Translations under genes and position numbers: made by a program
The notes under the pieces: generated by a model
Seen by the model: the letters and a program-made list of their open reading frames with translations, nothing else
Database searches by the model: none
What the model was told of the DNA's origin: nothing
Shown: one piece after another, positions 44,232 to 58,079 of the stretch
Position numbering within the stretch: the first letter of the stretch is position 1
Layout of the letters: every line of letters starts with the position of its first letter
Source of the DNA: Epiperipatus broadwayi
Taxonomy: Eukaryota > Onychophora > Udeonychophora > Euonychophora > Peripatidae
Assembly (NCBI GenBank): GCA_028023455.1
Contig: JAQFVV010006275.1
Span: 870,001 to 934,000, forward strand
DNA length: 64,000 nt
Reading direction: 5' to 3'

Positions 44232-45898
44232 ATGGATAAATGGTTAAAGAAGTGAGCCCAACATTAACACCTCATAAAAAAAATGATATACAATGAATCA
44301 TATTTATGATATGGATTTACATTTTCTACCCATAATTATAATGAACAACTATCTTTATGCTTATTATGCAATAAAATTTTAGCAGCCGAAAGTATAGTTT
44401 ATTAAAAAAAATATGTTACAATTCAGAAAAAATACATGCTGGCATCTTACCAGGTATCATATTTAATAGCAAAATCTAAAAAATTGTATACAATCAGGTA
44501 AGAACTGTTTTTACCTGCTGCGCCACAAATGACAGAAACTATTCATGGAAAAAAGTATGCAGATGAGTTAAGGAAAATTTCTCTTTGTAATGATTCAGTA
44601 ACTAAAAGAATTTTGTAATTTAGTGGTGACCAATTTCAACAACTTATTCGGAGAATCAAAGAAAGCCCAAAATTTTCAATTCGGCTGGATATCAACAGAC
44701 ATTACAAATTTGTTTCAACTCTTAGTCTATGTTAGGTACTGTTATTATGATGTTATTCATGAAGATTTACTGTTTTATCAGCCAATGAAATGTTGTACAA
44801 CAGGTGAAGATTTTTTTTAAAAAGTAAATGATTTTTTCAAGGAAGAAGGATTGAATTGGAACAACTATATTGATGTATGTACTGATAGTGCAGCAGTGAT
44901 GAAGGGTCAGAATGTAGAATTTTTAGAAAAAGTTAAATCTATGAAGAATGAGAAAATGGCTTCTACCCATTGTATGATTTATTGTGTAGCATTAGTAGCT
45001 AAAACCCATCTACAGATCTTAGTCTAGTGTTACAAGATGCCATAAAGATTATCAGTTTTATAAAATGTATTGCATTGAATTGTAAATTATTTACAATTTT
45101 ATGCAAGGATATGAGGTCAGATTTCCAACATCTCTTATTTCATATAGAAGTTAGGCAGTTGTTGAAGGGATGAGCTTTAAAATGATTAGTACAGCTGAAA
45201 TTATATTTTTGTCAGAAAATAAAAAGATCTTTTTAATCTCTTTTACAATTAAACTTGGATTTGTAAATTGTGTTACTTGTCTGATATATTTGAGAAATTA
45301 CAAACATTTTATTTTTGTATGATAAAATTCATGCATTTAGGAAAAAGATAACCATATGGAAGTCATGTATATTGAATAGCACATTTGAAATGTTTTCAAG
45401 TACAAATAATTTTATTAGTGAAAATAATTTGGATAATAATTTAATTAAGAAAAGCATAATTGATCATTTGTCATCTTTACATGAAAAATTTGATATATAT
45501 TATTCATCAGTTTTAAATATAGAACAGTTCACTTGGGTTTAAAATCCATTTCTAATAGAAATGGACACTTTCCAATAGAAATGGACAAGTAAATCATTTG
45601 CCTATAAATGCCCAAGAAGAATTTGCTGAACTCAGTTCTAATTTGAGACTTAAAAATGAGTTTAGTAAACTGTCAAATTCTTTTTGGCTCACAATAAAGA
45701 TAGAATATCCATTATTGTCTGAATTGGCAATAGCAATTCTTTTGCCATTTGCTAGTACTTATTTGTGTGAAACCACATTTGATAATGATAAACATAAAAA
45801 CTAAACAACACAATCGTATTACCAATATTGAAAATACTATGAAACCTGTGTTGATAAAAATTGAAGCAAAATTACATTTATTATGCCTAAATAGGTAA
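44232..45898 (+). pseudogene. hAT transposase, ZBED5-like, broken
   Basis: The reading begins at MDKWLKK (44232) and stops at once. Recognisable parts follow in order: ESYLRYGFTF and CLLCNKILAAESM (BED-type finger region, 44310-44410); ISTDITNLFQLLVYVRY (44686-44737); FFKEEGLNWNNYIDVCTDSA then MASTHCMIYCVALVAKTH (44834-45010); an HLSSLHEKFDIYYSS region (45460-45510); and FWLTIKIEYPLLSELAIAIL then LPFASTYLCE (45680-45770), the C-terminal dimerisation segment. At least five stops or frameshifts separate them. In intact relatives this is an RNase H-like DDE transposase acting on the element's own TIRs. Confidence 0.85.
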
Positions 45899-46199
45899 GC
45901 TCACCAATGCCACTAAATTTTATTTTAATGTATTGTTAATAATGTCATTAATATTGTTTATTTTTTTATTTTTTTTTACAATGTTATAAGTGCTACAGTC
46001 TTTTATTAAATTTTTACTTCCTGTGATTATTTACACATATTTTTTCAAAGATGGATTATTACATTTATATAATAAAATATAGACTTCATACAATATTTTA
46101 ATAATTTTTTTTGCACATCGATGGTGGGAGTCGTTGGAAATTTTTAAATTTGAAAGGGGATCACGAATCAAAAAAGTTTTAAGAACCACTGCTTTAACC

Positions 46200-46871
46200 T
46201 ATTTACAACATCTGCAGCAAACTGGTTTTGTGAAATACTTTAAATTTTTACCTAGTTATAACTTATATTTTATTTCATCCATATTTTCCCAATGATAATA
46301 TTCACTATTACACTTCTATAAAATATTTTTTAAAATAAACTATATAATCTAAATGGGTCTCATTTTTTAAGGAAATTTAGCTTTCTTAATTTTCTTCACA
46401 TGTTTAATTTAATAGCATTATATCCAGAAAACTGAAGATTATATTGATTGGTCTTATGATAATTACCTTCATATTTTCAGAATTTTATGGAATATTTTTA
46501 ATTGAAATTTTTTACTATTTTTATGTTATACAATGATTAGAGTTTGGGGCTAAATATAGATTGTGATTTAAGAATGTACTATGATGAAAAAAGATACTAC
46601 TTACGTAACTCAAAGAGAGAAAAAAGTTTTAATATTTCTAGTGATTGTGGGATTAAATATATATATATATTTGGTTTTCTTTAGTTTCTAAGAAAGAATT
46701 TGTATCTATTGAAGAGTATATTGAAAAAATATATGAATTAAATTTATGCACTGGAGTCAAATTATTTGGGTAAAGATTTATGATAATGGCATTATATGTT
46801 GAACTATTAAATATTGAATGTTTTTAGAAAAAGTTTTAAATTTTATTTAAATTTTCTCATTACATACACAA
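46200..46871. other. AT-rich non-coding
   Basis: No supported feature. Confidence 0.6.
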
Positions 46872-47039
46872 CATTTCAAATGGTATTATTCTCTCTTCTT
46901 GTCCTAACCAGTGGCAGTACTAGCATGGGAATTGAACCTGGATCTTAAAATTCAAGATTTAAGAATCTAAAGTTCCAGGTTAGATTCTCATGTCAGTTTT
47001 GTTACTGGTCAAGAGAGAAGAAGAATACCACTTGAAATG
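46872..47039. mobile_element. Palindromic SINE pair (tRNA-derived family)
   Basis: 168-bp inverted repeat. Its left arm read backwards contains CCAGGTTCAATTCCCATG with a perfect B box (GGTTCAATTCC), and its right arm carries the same segment less well preserved (AGGTTAGATTCTCATG). The rest (TAACCAGTGGCAGTACT, CTCTCTTCTTG) matches the minus-strand SINE at 27395-27575. Two head-to-head copies, or a fold-back reverse transcript, are equally possible. Confidence 0.6.
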
Positions 47040-47273
47040 TATATATAACTAACAGTTAATATAATTGGAATATTTAATGTTAGATCATGGAGTCAAACTG
47101 TTTATATTAATCCATTATAGAATAATTATTTCCTAAAAGATAATTTTTAATAGTAAAACTATGTTTACTTCTTGTTGAAAAATGTAAAGTTTGTTATATT
47201 TTCTCATTACCAGTTTTTAATCTATTGGTTATAGACTATCTGTTGGCAAAAACTTATGAAGAGTAAAATGAAT

Positions 47274-47409
47274 TTAAAGATATGTTTCTTCTTGATGTTC
47301 TACAGACTGTCTAACTTGAGCAGTCCTTCTTGTATCTAAGCTGCCATGGATATAGTTCATATGCAAATCCTCTTGCTGCACCATCATTGATTTGATGGGT
47401 TGGTGTCTC
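47274..47409 (-). CDS. Probable 3'-terminal coding exon, unidentified gene
   Basis: A sharp GC-rich island in AT-rich DNA. On the minus strand a strong acceptor (TTTTTCTCTCCAG) leads into one base plus 44 sense codons and a TAA. The peptide includes MMVQQEDLHMNYIHGSLDTR and ends SVEHQEETYL. It is hydrophilic, charged and lacks repeats. The plus strand is closed in all frames. I do not recognise the family. A terminal exon should be followed by a polyadenylation signal at lower coordinates. The neighbouring BtpA exon is on the other strand, so this would be a separate gene whose upstream exons lie at higher coordinates. Confidence 0.5.
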
Positions 47410-49258
47410 CTGGAGAGAAAAACTAAAATAAAGATTAAAATTCTATTTTTATAAAAATTTGTATTTCATGAGTGGACTATGACAAACTTTTAATCTTCAT
47501 TTTTATCACATATTTTTACTTGCAAACACTTAAATTATTATTTTCTGTTTTTGCTTTTTTGAGATCGTTTTGTAATGTTTCTTCTTTATCTTTTTTTTTT
47601 TTTTGTAATCTATACATAATGCTCCAAAACTTTCTTTTTTGCTTCATATGATTATTATTATATTTTGTTGTTGTTGGTTAATTAACATGTTATTTATGGA
47701 AATTTTTTTTCTAGAAGCTTCTTCATATTTATATGTCATTTTACTTATTGTGGATATGTTTATGAATACTTGAATATAAAGTTTTACTTTTTATCATTAA
47801 AACTGTATAATCTTTTTTAAATATAGTTATATTATGTTCTATAAATACTGTTAATATAATTATATGATTTAGTTTATATAATTTTTTTTTCTTTTACCTA
47901 GACTGGAAAAAAAAGACATTTGAAAAAAATCTAGAAATGCATTCCTGCTCAGGTGAAATTCAGTATTTTGATTTTCATTCAGTTATGTTTGCACTTCTGT
48001 CTTTTATTCTTTTGATGAACTTATTTTATTTTTTGTCTTAAATATTAGTTGCACTGCACTTGTATTATTATTATTATTATTGTGGCATTTCCTTGTTAAT
48101 ACTAACCATATTTTGCATGGTGTTATGTTTTATAATGATATTTTTTATTAAAATATATGTAAAAACTGTTGATAATAAAATGAATTTATTATTTTTGTAA
48201 TGTATAATAATTAATTAATGAAATGAATTGTCAAAAAAAATATCATAGTTTAGTTTTATATTTCAAATGGCAGTTGTCTTTTTGATTGACTTAAATGTTT
48301 GTTTACACAGTTGTTTAATACTTAAAACATGAATCTATCTTTAAATAAATGTATACTAACATTATATGTACTTCTTTGTCTATGTGGTTTAGTGCAATGG
48401 AAAATTGACAACCTTGAAAGCTAAAAGTTTCTGCATTGAAGCTCAATCTATTATTACTTTTAGTGACTAAAGATTTATGATGTCCTAAGAAACTAACTAT
48501 TCATTTATTTTCTAGATTTTCTAAAATAATATTTAATACAATTTATTATTTATTACTTATACTTTTCTTATTTTTACGCTTATTAGTTTATTTATATATA
48601 TAGTATATATTAATACTAATATGATAGCAGTCAATTCTTTCAGATTATTGCAATATTGTAAATAAGAGCTGTTCTCTTTTTCTTTTGTAGTATCATCTAT
48701 TGTAATCTTGAGTAGTCAGTGTTTTAAAAGATACTGCAATTTAATCAGCACCCCTTACACAATTTTTTGACTTAATGAATAAGGTCTAATAGCCTGAAAT
48801 TAATAAAACTCTAAACCAATCTGCTTATAGAGTTTTATAAATCTGTCATTAGATCAGTAACTATATATTTTACCTAATCCCAGTTCTATTCTAACTGTAG
48901 ATACATTTTCATGCTTTACCTGAAAATGGTCCAAAGATAGGGATTAAATTGCACAATTATCTGTAGTAAACTGGAAAAAAATCATGGGTGTTGTGTTGAT
49001 ATTAACATTTTCACAGCAGGAAATGTCTGAATTAAAATAGAATTGAAATTATTTTATATATAGTTGCTAACCTAGTATCTATTTTATATAACTATACAAA
49101 CAGATTTACATGCAAAATCCTATTTTAAAAAAAAAAGCTATTAGCTTTTTTGCTAAATGTATAACTGCAATTACTAGATTTAAACCCTAAGTTCTTATTG
49201 ATAAAAGCAAAAACTAGATACTTCTCTGAGAACAGAAATTGATATTTAGTACTATTGA
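47410..49258. other. AT-rich non-coding
   Basis: Presumably intronic for the minus-strand gene if the exon above is real. No further exon recognised. Confidence 0.5.
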
Positions 49259-49900
49259 TTACTCAAGCTTACAATAGAGCATGTTAGCATAGAGAAAAAA
49301 GTTACTCTTATCAAACTTTGCTATATATACTCTCCTCATATATACTTCAATGCAATTTTTATATAATTTCCCTTTTATTTTTCTTACAATTTTGACTGAT
49401 TTGCAGTCTTCATCAAAGCTACAACATTTAAACATATAATCATATAAACATTCTTTTATATACATATCTATTACTCCTATTACATCTAATTTTAACTAAT
49501 TTTACCTTTAGATCTTTTAATTTATACTTATCATTTATGTTTATTATTTTTATCCCTTTTTATTTTATATTTACCTCTAATTTATCTATTATTCTACTTT
49601 TTTTTTCTTTTATACCATTATACATTTCTATATTTATTTCCATTATCTCAATCTCTTATTATTTTTTCTATTATTTCTTTATAATTCTTCTATATCTCGA
49701 TTTTATTTTTATATACATATTTTATACTTTTATTCATAATTTCCATTTTATTTTTATTCCTATCTCTATTTTTAGTTTTTATTCTTATTTATTTTACTTA
49801 CCTTCTGTATAACTTTCACCTTTTCTTTTTACAATTTCAACTATTTTTTTAAAAAAAAATTTAATCTCTTTTTCATACATTTCTTTAATCTGTATATATA
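49259..49900 (-). other. Pyrimidine-rich stretch, possible decayed LINE
   Basis: The plus strand is strongly pyrimidine-rich, the same skew as the minus-strand CR1-like LINE at 32-36 kb. A 68-codon minus-strand frame (49259-49465) has a basic, cysteine-containing peptide but no recognisable motif. I cannot assign it. Confidence 0.3.
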
Positions 49901-50184
49901 TATTAATGTGTAAGGAAAATGAAAGAGAAATTATAGAAACATTGCATTGCAGTGTATGTGAAGAGAGTATATGCAAAAGTTTATAATGATACAAAGAAAG
50001 TGAAAAGGAGGAGGCAAGAATAATTATGCATTTAGCAACCATCTTAACTTTTTTTTAATACCAAGTTAATAGTCTGAAATTTAAAAAAATAAAATTTTGA
50101 ATGCAAACCTATATATATATAATAGTAAAAATCAGTCATATATCACATGACCTATATAGCTTGTATTACCAATATGTAATATAT

Positions 50185-52490
<2,306 letters not shown>

Positions 52491-53621
52491 TATATTATGT
52501 ATTTGTTTAATTTGTTTTCAATTGTTGAATATATAAATAAATTATTGCTAAAGCTTTTATGTAGATTCTTACAACAACATGCCATTTGAAATTTTAAAAA
52601 ATCAAACTTTTTATTGTGATTATTAATTATGGCCTTGATATCATCATGAAAGAATTTCAAATTGTATTAATATTTTGATTGGCAATTATTCTTAATGAAT
52701 ATTTTATACAATATTATTTCTAAAATGGAGAAAGAAATATGATGGAAACACTTTCCATTTCTAACTTTGCAAAGTTGATATTTTCCACATTTTTTGCAGC
52801 AGTCTGTAATGTTTCAATTAATTTTTATAGAGACGTTGTTCTTGATTTGTTAGTTTGTTAATGTATTTGTTATTGTTAAAATATCCACAGGATGAAACTA
52901 AACCATTAATCACAGAAATTTTATGAACACCCTACATATATCTTTTTAGGAGCTCTCCTCTCTCAAGTCTTGTGAGTAAAGAGTTTTTTGTTAAAATTAT
53001 GTCTGAGGTGAGTATCAGTGCAAAACTAAAAAAAAAAAAATCTAATAATATACTTACCAGTAACTGTTGCTGGACAATGATGAAAAAAATTAAAAGTGAG
53101 CTCGATAATAGCTTTGGAATTTCCCATTTTTAAAACCTGTTTTTCTTCTTATCAAAACTATTTGAATAGAATTAAACTTTATTGGGCATAATGAAATTTT
53201 TAACAAAACCATTTTGTCTCTCTTTAATTACTAAATGTGAATAGACAATGATCTAATGAGAAATAGAACATTGTATAAATATAAGTATAAAACCTTTTAT
53301 TAAAACATGCTTCACTGATGTCTGAGAACACCTAAAGTGTTATTTCTTTTTTGAATATTTTTCTCTTATGTTATCTCCCGTATGGGGAGAATATAGTTTT
53401 TATCAGATGATGGAAAATTGCTTACAGAATTTTCTTGCTGAAAATTTTAATAAATCATTGATTCTATAATAGTTTTTTTCATGTTAAAGTATTAGCAGTA
53501 TGCTTTTTATGTGAAAATGTAAACAGTAAAAGTTGTAACAAATTTAATTGTTTTTCTCACTTTTTGGACAATCTTAATAAAATACTATTATATATATATA
53601 TTGGTAATTGTATTTTTATAG
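52491..53621. other. AT-rich, intron of the BtpA-family gene
   Basis: Ends with a pyrimidine-rich ATTGTATTTTTATAG acceptor. No other feature. Confidence 0.65.
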
Positions 53622-53808
53622 GATGGAGTCATGATTGAAAATATGCATGATGTACCCTATTGTCATACTAAAGATGTTGGTCCTGAAATCACTGCTGCAA
53701 TGACTATCATTAGTAGCAAAGTAAAGCAGATTTGTAATAATATACCATGTGGAATACAAATATTAGCAGGAGCCAATGAGCAAGCTCTCGCAGCAGCACT
53801 GGCAGCAG
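53622..53808 (+). CDS. Internal exon of a BtpA-family (F13E9.13-like) gene
   Basis: 187-bp exon between a TTTTTATAG acceptor and a consensus donor (CAG|GTAAGA). It reads GVMIENMHDVPYCHTKDVGP, EITAAMTIISSKV, then GIQILAGANEQALAAALAAG, ending after the first base of a glycine codon. ENMHD.PY, VGPE.TAAMT and QILAGAN..AL are hallmark segments of the BtpA family (Pfam PF03437). That family is named after a cyanobacterial photosystem I biogenesis protein. Animals have a homologue called F13E9.13, predicted mitochondrial in annotations and functionally uncharacterised. The segment is from the N-terminal third of a ~270-residue barrel-like protein. No other exon was found in the window, so flanking introns are long (at least 10 kb downstream) and filled with retroelements. 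Confidence 0.88.
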
Positions 53809-54330
53809 GTAAGAACACCATTTTATTAACAAGTTTTACCTGTAATTATCCATATAAATATATACAAAGTTTGTTAAATCTTTGAAAGAAATAATAAAAA
53901 CTTTATTAAAAAATAAATAAATATTCAATTTTTTAATAATCACAAGTGTAAACTATTTTTCTATTTAATTATTTTATAAGATAACTTTCAGAATATTGAA
54001 ATTTTGAGAGAATATTATATCATTGTTTTGATTTTTCAATTATCTAAAACTTTAAATGCTGAAAGAAAGAAAAAAGGTTGAATATATAAATACAAACATA
54101 TACACAAATATATGAAATGTGTTTATTAAAACCAGAAAAAATGATTTGATTTTATTAAGCTAATTATTAAGCTTATTCCTGCAATAATTAGATATTTGCT
54201 ATATAAGAAAATACTTTTGTATATAGTGTAATGTAAATATTGATATTTATTCATTTTTCCACAAATAAAACTTTTAACTCTATTATTATATATATTATAT
54301 TTTCGTTAATAATTTCATCAATTTTAACCT
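53809..54330. other. AT-rich, intron of the BtpA-family gene
   Basis: No other feature. It leads directly into the RTE insertion. Confidence 0.65.
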
Positions 54331-54918
54331 ATGGGCATGAGCAAATATCAACTTTAGCCATGTGTATACAACTGCAGATCACTTTCAAGTGAAGGAAGAT
54401 TGCAAGAATTAGAAGAAGAACTCTCTTATATTAAATGGGATATTATTGGACTTTGTGAAGTTAGAAGAAAAGGTGAAGAGACAATTGATTTAAAAAGTGG
54501 ACATATGCTCTATTATAAAGGCACAAATATTGGAAATACAAGTGGAGTAGGATTCATTATAAATAAAAAGTGGAAGAACAATATTGTGGAGATTGATGAT
54601 GTATCAGACAGAGTGGCAAGATTAGTTATACAACTTAATAGCAGATATCAAATGCAGATAATTCAGGTTTATGCCCCAACAAGTTCTCACAGTGATGAAG
54701 TAGTAGAAGATTTTTATATGGATGTACAAAAGGCTTTTGATCAGAGTAAACAACATTTTAAAATTGTTATGGGAGATTTTAATGCTAGAATTGGTAAACA
54801 AATGAAAGATGAAAGTGTTGTAGGTAATTTTGGTTATGGTAATAAAAATGAGAGAGGACATAGACTTGTGGAGTTTGCAGAGAAGGAAAAACTTTATATT
54901 ATGAATTCTTTTTTTTGA
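54331..54918 (+). pseudogene. RTE endonuclease domain, N-terminal part
   Basis: Starts at ATG 54331 (a second in-frame ATG is at 54337). The frame reads YNCRSLSSEGRLQELEEELS and KWDIIGLCEVRRKGE, the N-terminus of the apurinic-type endonuclease that nicks target DNA for primed reverse transcription. VYAPTSSHSDEVVEDFY and MGDFNARIG carry further conserved residues. TAG at 54355-54357 interrupts the first codons, so translation could restart only downstream. The frame ends at 54918 because of the extra T. The last endonuclease motif ([11 protein letters not shown]) is found in the next frame. Confidence 0.88.
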
Positions 54919-54973
54919 GAAAAATGTTAGAAGGAAATGGACATGGAAGCATCCAAATGAAGGTACAGCAGAA

Positions 54974-57172
54974 TTGGATTATATTTTGACTAACAGGAAA
55001 TACATATTTCAAGATTGTAATGTTCTTAATAAATTTAACACAGGAAGTGATCATCGATTAGTAAGGGGTAAGATACATGTTAATGTAAAACTAGAGAGAC
55101 AAAAATTATTAAGAAAAACTATATTTACAGTTGATATTTCTAATCTTCAGAAACATTCTAATGAATTTAAATTAGAACTTACAAATCGGTTTCAAGTATT
55201 AGTAGATTTTGAACATGATTCAGATTTGAATGAAATTAATATGAAAATAACTGATACACTTTTAAAAACTGCAACAAAGATAGCTGGTAGAAAAAAGCAG
55301 CAATTGACTAATAAAATTTCTACTGAGACTAGAGAACTTATGAAGAAAAGAAGGAATATGAAGATATGCAAGAATGATGCATTAAAAAGAATTGAATATC
55401 TCGAATTTTGTAAAATGGTGCGGAAAAGAGTTGAAAATGATATAAGAAAGTATAACTGTGAACTAGCAAGAAAAGCTGTAGAAGAAAATAAAAGTCTTAA
55501 GAATGTAAAACAACATTTTGGTATTGGTAGGAAATTTATATCTGCAATAAGGAAAAAAGATGGAATTATTACTAAAAAGAGGGATGACATTATGAAATTG
55601 GTAGAAGATTTTTATCAAGAATTATATAGTAATAAAGAACAAGTACCTCCTATATCTATTACATCTTCCGAATTGCCCAGAATTTTAAATGAAGAAGTGA
55701 GAAATGCAATTAAATGTATGAAAAAAGGAAAGGCTCCAGGTAATGATGGAATTATAATTGATATATTAAAAGAAGCAGGTGAAGAAACAGAAAAAATATT
55801 AGCAAAGTTATATACCAAATGTCTAAATGATAAAGATGTACCGGATGATTGGAAGAATGCAGTAATAATATTAATATTTAAAAAAGGTGATAAAGAAGAT
55901 ATTAGAAATTACAGACCTATCAGCCTTTTATCAGTTTTATATAAAATTTTTACCAAGATAATTACAACTCGTCTACAGAGAACCTTGGATTTTCATCAAC
56001 CAAGAGAACAAGCTGGATTTAAAAGTGGTTTTAGTACAGTAGATCATATTCAAGTATTGAGAGAAGTTATAGAAAGGACAAATGAATATGAGTTGTCATT
56101 ATGTTTTGGATTTGTAGATTATGAAAAGGCATTTGATTCTATAAACATTTCTTCAGTGATTAAAGCATTGGATCATCAAGGTATAGATCCAGGATATTGT
56201 CATATTTTAAAGAATATTTATAAAAATGCAACAGCAACAATTAGATTACATAATGATACTGGGAAAGTCAACATTGAGAAAGGTGTAAGACAAGGTGACT
56301 CCATATCTCCAAAACTTTTTACAGCAGTGCTGCAAGAAGTATTTTGTGGATTAAAATGGGAAACTAAAGGAGTGAAAGTAAATGGAGATTATTTAAGTCA
56401 TTTAGATTTTGCAGATGATGTAGTTGTTTTTGCAAATAATGCTTCCGAGCTGCAGGAAATGTTGCAGGAGTTATCAGATGAAAGTAGGAAAGTAGGACTA
56501 AAGATAAATGTTAAAAAGACTAAAGTCATGTTTAATCGATTTGCTCCAAATATGAAAATAAAGATTGATTATGATGAATTAGAAGAAGTTAAGAGTTACA
56601 AATACCTTGGTCAGATTATTAATACAGATGGAAACATAATAGAGGAAATTAATCATAGAATTAAACTTGGTTGGAGTGCTTTTGGTAGAAATAACTTGAT
56701 ATTAAAAGGAAATATGCCTATGTGTTTGAAAAGAAAGGTTTTTAACAAATGTGTTTTACCAGTTCTTACTTATGGATCTGAGACTTGGACACTTAATAGA
56801 AGATCAATACAGAGACTTCAGACCACTCAAAGAAGTATGGAGAGATGTATGTTGGGAGTAACAAGAAGAGATCGAAAACGCAATGTATGGGTAAGAGAAC
56901 AAACAGGTGTTACTGACCTCATTCAAAAAATTAAAAGATTGAAGTGGAGTTGGGCTGGACATATTGCTAGAAGAGATGATAATAGATGGACAATTGAAAT
57001 TTTAAACTGGATTCCAAGAGATTGTAAAAGACCCAGAAGGAGACCACATGTAAGATGGATGGATGAAATAAGAAAATGTGTAGGGGTGATGTGGAGAAGA
57101 GAAGCTAAAGATCGGAGAAGATGGATTAAACTTGGAGAGACCTTCATCCTGCAGTCGATTGATAATGGTTGA
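54974..57172 (+). CDS. RTE endonuclease C-terminus plus reverse transcriptase
   Basis: 732 open codons from the first ATG after the frameshift; the true protein would continue upstream. Order: GSDHRLV endonuclease motif (about residue 25); basic linker; [12 protein letters not shown] (about 252-263); [10 protein letters not shown] (about 311); [14 protein letters not shown] (about 345); motif [11 protein letters not shown] (about 380-389); [10 protein letters not shown] (about 437); motif [11 protein letters not shown] (about 477-486, both aspartates present); [16 protein letters not shown]; and a C-terminal domain with [11 protein letters not shown] and [18 protein letters not shown], ending [16 protein letters not shown]. 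The enzyme copies element RNA into nicked DNA. All RT catalytic residues are intact. A long C-terminal part after the RT is normal for RTE. Confidence 0.93.
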   Translation: MDYILTNRKYIFQDCNVLNKFNTGSDHRLVRGKIHVNVKLERQKLLRKTIFTVDISNLQKHSNEFKLELTNRFQVLVDFEHDSDLNEINMKITDTLLKTATKIAGRKKQQLTNKISTETRELMKKRRNMKICKNDALKRIEYLEFCKMVRKRVENDIRKYNCELARKAVEENKSLKNVKQHFGIGRKFISAIRKKDGIITKKRDDIMKLVEDFYQELYSNKEQVPPISITSSELPRILNEEVRNAIKCMKKGKAPGNDGIIIDILKEAGEETEKILAKLYTKCLNDKDVPDDWKNAVIILIFKKGDKEDIRNYRPISLLSVLYKIFTKIITTRLQRTLDFHQPREQAGFKSGFSTVDHIQVLREVIERTNEYELSLCFGFVDYEKAFDSINISSVIKALDHQGIDPGYCHILKNIYKNATATIRLHNDTGKVNIEKGVRQGDSISPKLFTAVLQEVFCGLKWETKGVKVNGDYLSHLDFADDVVVFANNASELQEMLQELSDESRKVGLKINVKKTKVMFNRFAPNMKIKIDYDELEEVKSYKYLGQIINTDGNIIEEINHRIKLGWSAFGRNNLILKGNMPMCLKRKVFNKCVLPVLTYGSETWTLNRRSIQRLQTTQRSMERCMLGVTRRDRKRNVWVREQTGVTDLIQKIKRLKWSWAGHIARRDDNRWTIEILNWIPRDCKRPRRRPHVRWMDEIRKCVGVMWRREAKDRRRWIKLGETFILQSIDNG

Positions 57173-57193
57173 TAATGATGATGATGATGATCT

Positions 57194-58079
57194 GAAATAA
57201 ATATGAAAGCGTTTTAAATCAAAAAAATTTAGGAATTACTAACTTCTTCCTAATTTTCAACATATTGAGTATGAAAATAATTTGGAGGAAAAAACATTTC
57301 TCACACATTAATTCAAAAAACTATTTAATTAATAAAAAAAAAAAAAAAAGGTGGAATACTTAGTATTTGGAAATAAATACTAAGTTATCTAATTTATTCA
57401 ATTTAAATTCACAAAAATACTTTTGTATAAATGCTCAGAACTATCGATTTTTTTCCTCTCATAAATATTGAATTTTTTAAAGCTGAGTAAAATATACTAC
57501 AATTAAAAATACTATATAGAAGCCTTTAAAATCCAAAAACAGAAAAAAGATAGTGACTTTCACCAATGTTATTTATCTGAAAGTTTTGTATCAATTCTAT
57601 GTTATAAATTTCTCTAATTTTAAAATACATTTAAAACATTTTTTTTATCTTTCATAAATATTAAATAAATTTTTTAAAGCTGAATAATCAAATTTAGTTA
57701 TTTGTAAGCACAACATAAAAAATTTATGTGGAAAATGTTTTTGTAACATGCATTATTTCAAAACTATATTTAATTAAATAATTTTTTTTTAAGTTCAATA
57801 ATCTAACAATAGCGTGTGCAATATTTATATGTGTACACAAATGCGGTTAATGTGAATTAAAAATTATTTTCAGTGAATTTACATCATATATATAATAATA
57901 CTAAATAGTGCTAACGCCCTTATAACATAAAGCTGTATAAATTAATAGCAATTAACCAATTAAAATGGCTTAGCGCTTTTGAGAAAATGTATTCTCATAA
58001 TCATAGCCTGTTATGACTCATATAATATGCAAATGAGTCAATTAGCTTATTTTTTTGGTATAGTAAAACATACTTCTTT
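57194..58079. other. AT-rich non-coding
   Basis: No supported feature. Confidence 0.6.

Larger units (their letters stand above)
41925..46191 (+). mobile_element. ZBED-like hAT DNA transposon, decayed, 4.27 kb
   Basis: The left end CAATGATTCTTAAAGTGGGGG and the right end, reversed, CAGTGGTTCTTAAAACTTTTT are the degenerate terminal inverted repeats of the ZBED5-type hAT group. The flanking 8-mers CTTTAATC (41917-41924) and CTTTAACC (46192-46199) agree at 7 of 8 positions. It contains a broken transposase (44232-45898), a ~0.9-kb internal inverted repeat (42271-43205) and a nested fold-back hammerhead element (43617-44179). Without the nested element it is about 3.7 kb. Not mobile by itself. 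Confidence 0.85.
54331..57193 (+). mobile_element. Near-intact full-length RTE LINE
   Basis: 2.86 kb with one large reading frame encoding an AP-like endonuclease then a reverse transcriptase, and a (GATGAT)n tail at the 3' end typical of the RTE clade. It lies in the same orientation as the BtpA exon, 0.5 kb downstream, within the intron. Only two lesions were found in the coding part: an in-frame TAG at 54355 and one extra T in a T-run near 54908-54915. Copies at 5.8 (old), 29.25, 37.3 and 50.5 kb belong to the same family. The last three are very similar, so this family has been active recently. Confidence 0.92.

Noticed and set aside
49537-49812. 91-codon open frame of Phe/Ile/Tyr-rich peptide
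   Set aside because: Composition follows the T-rich plus strand; no initiation context or domain, almost certainly chance.
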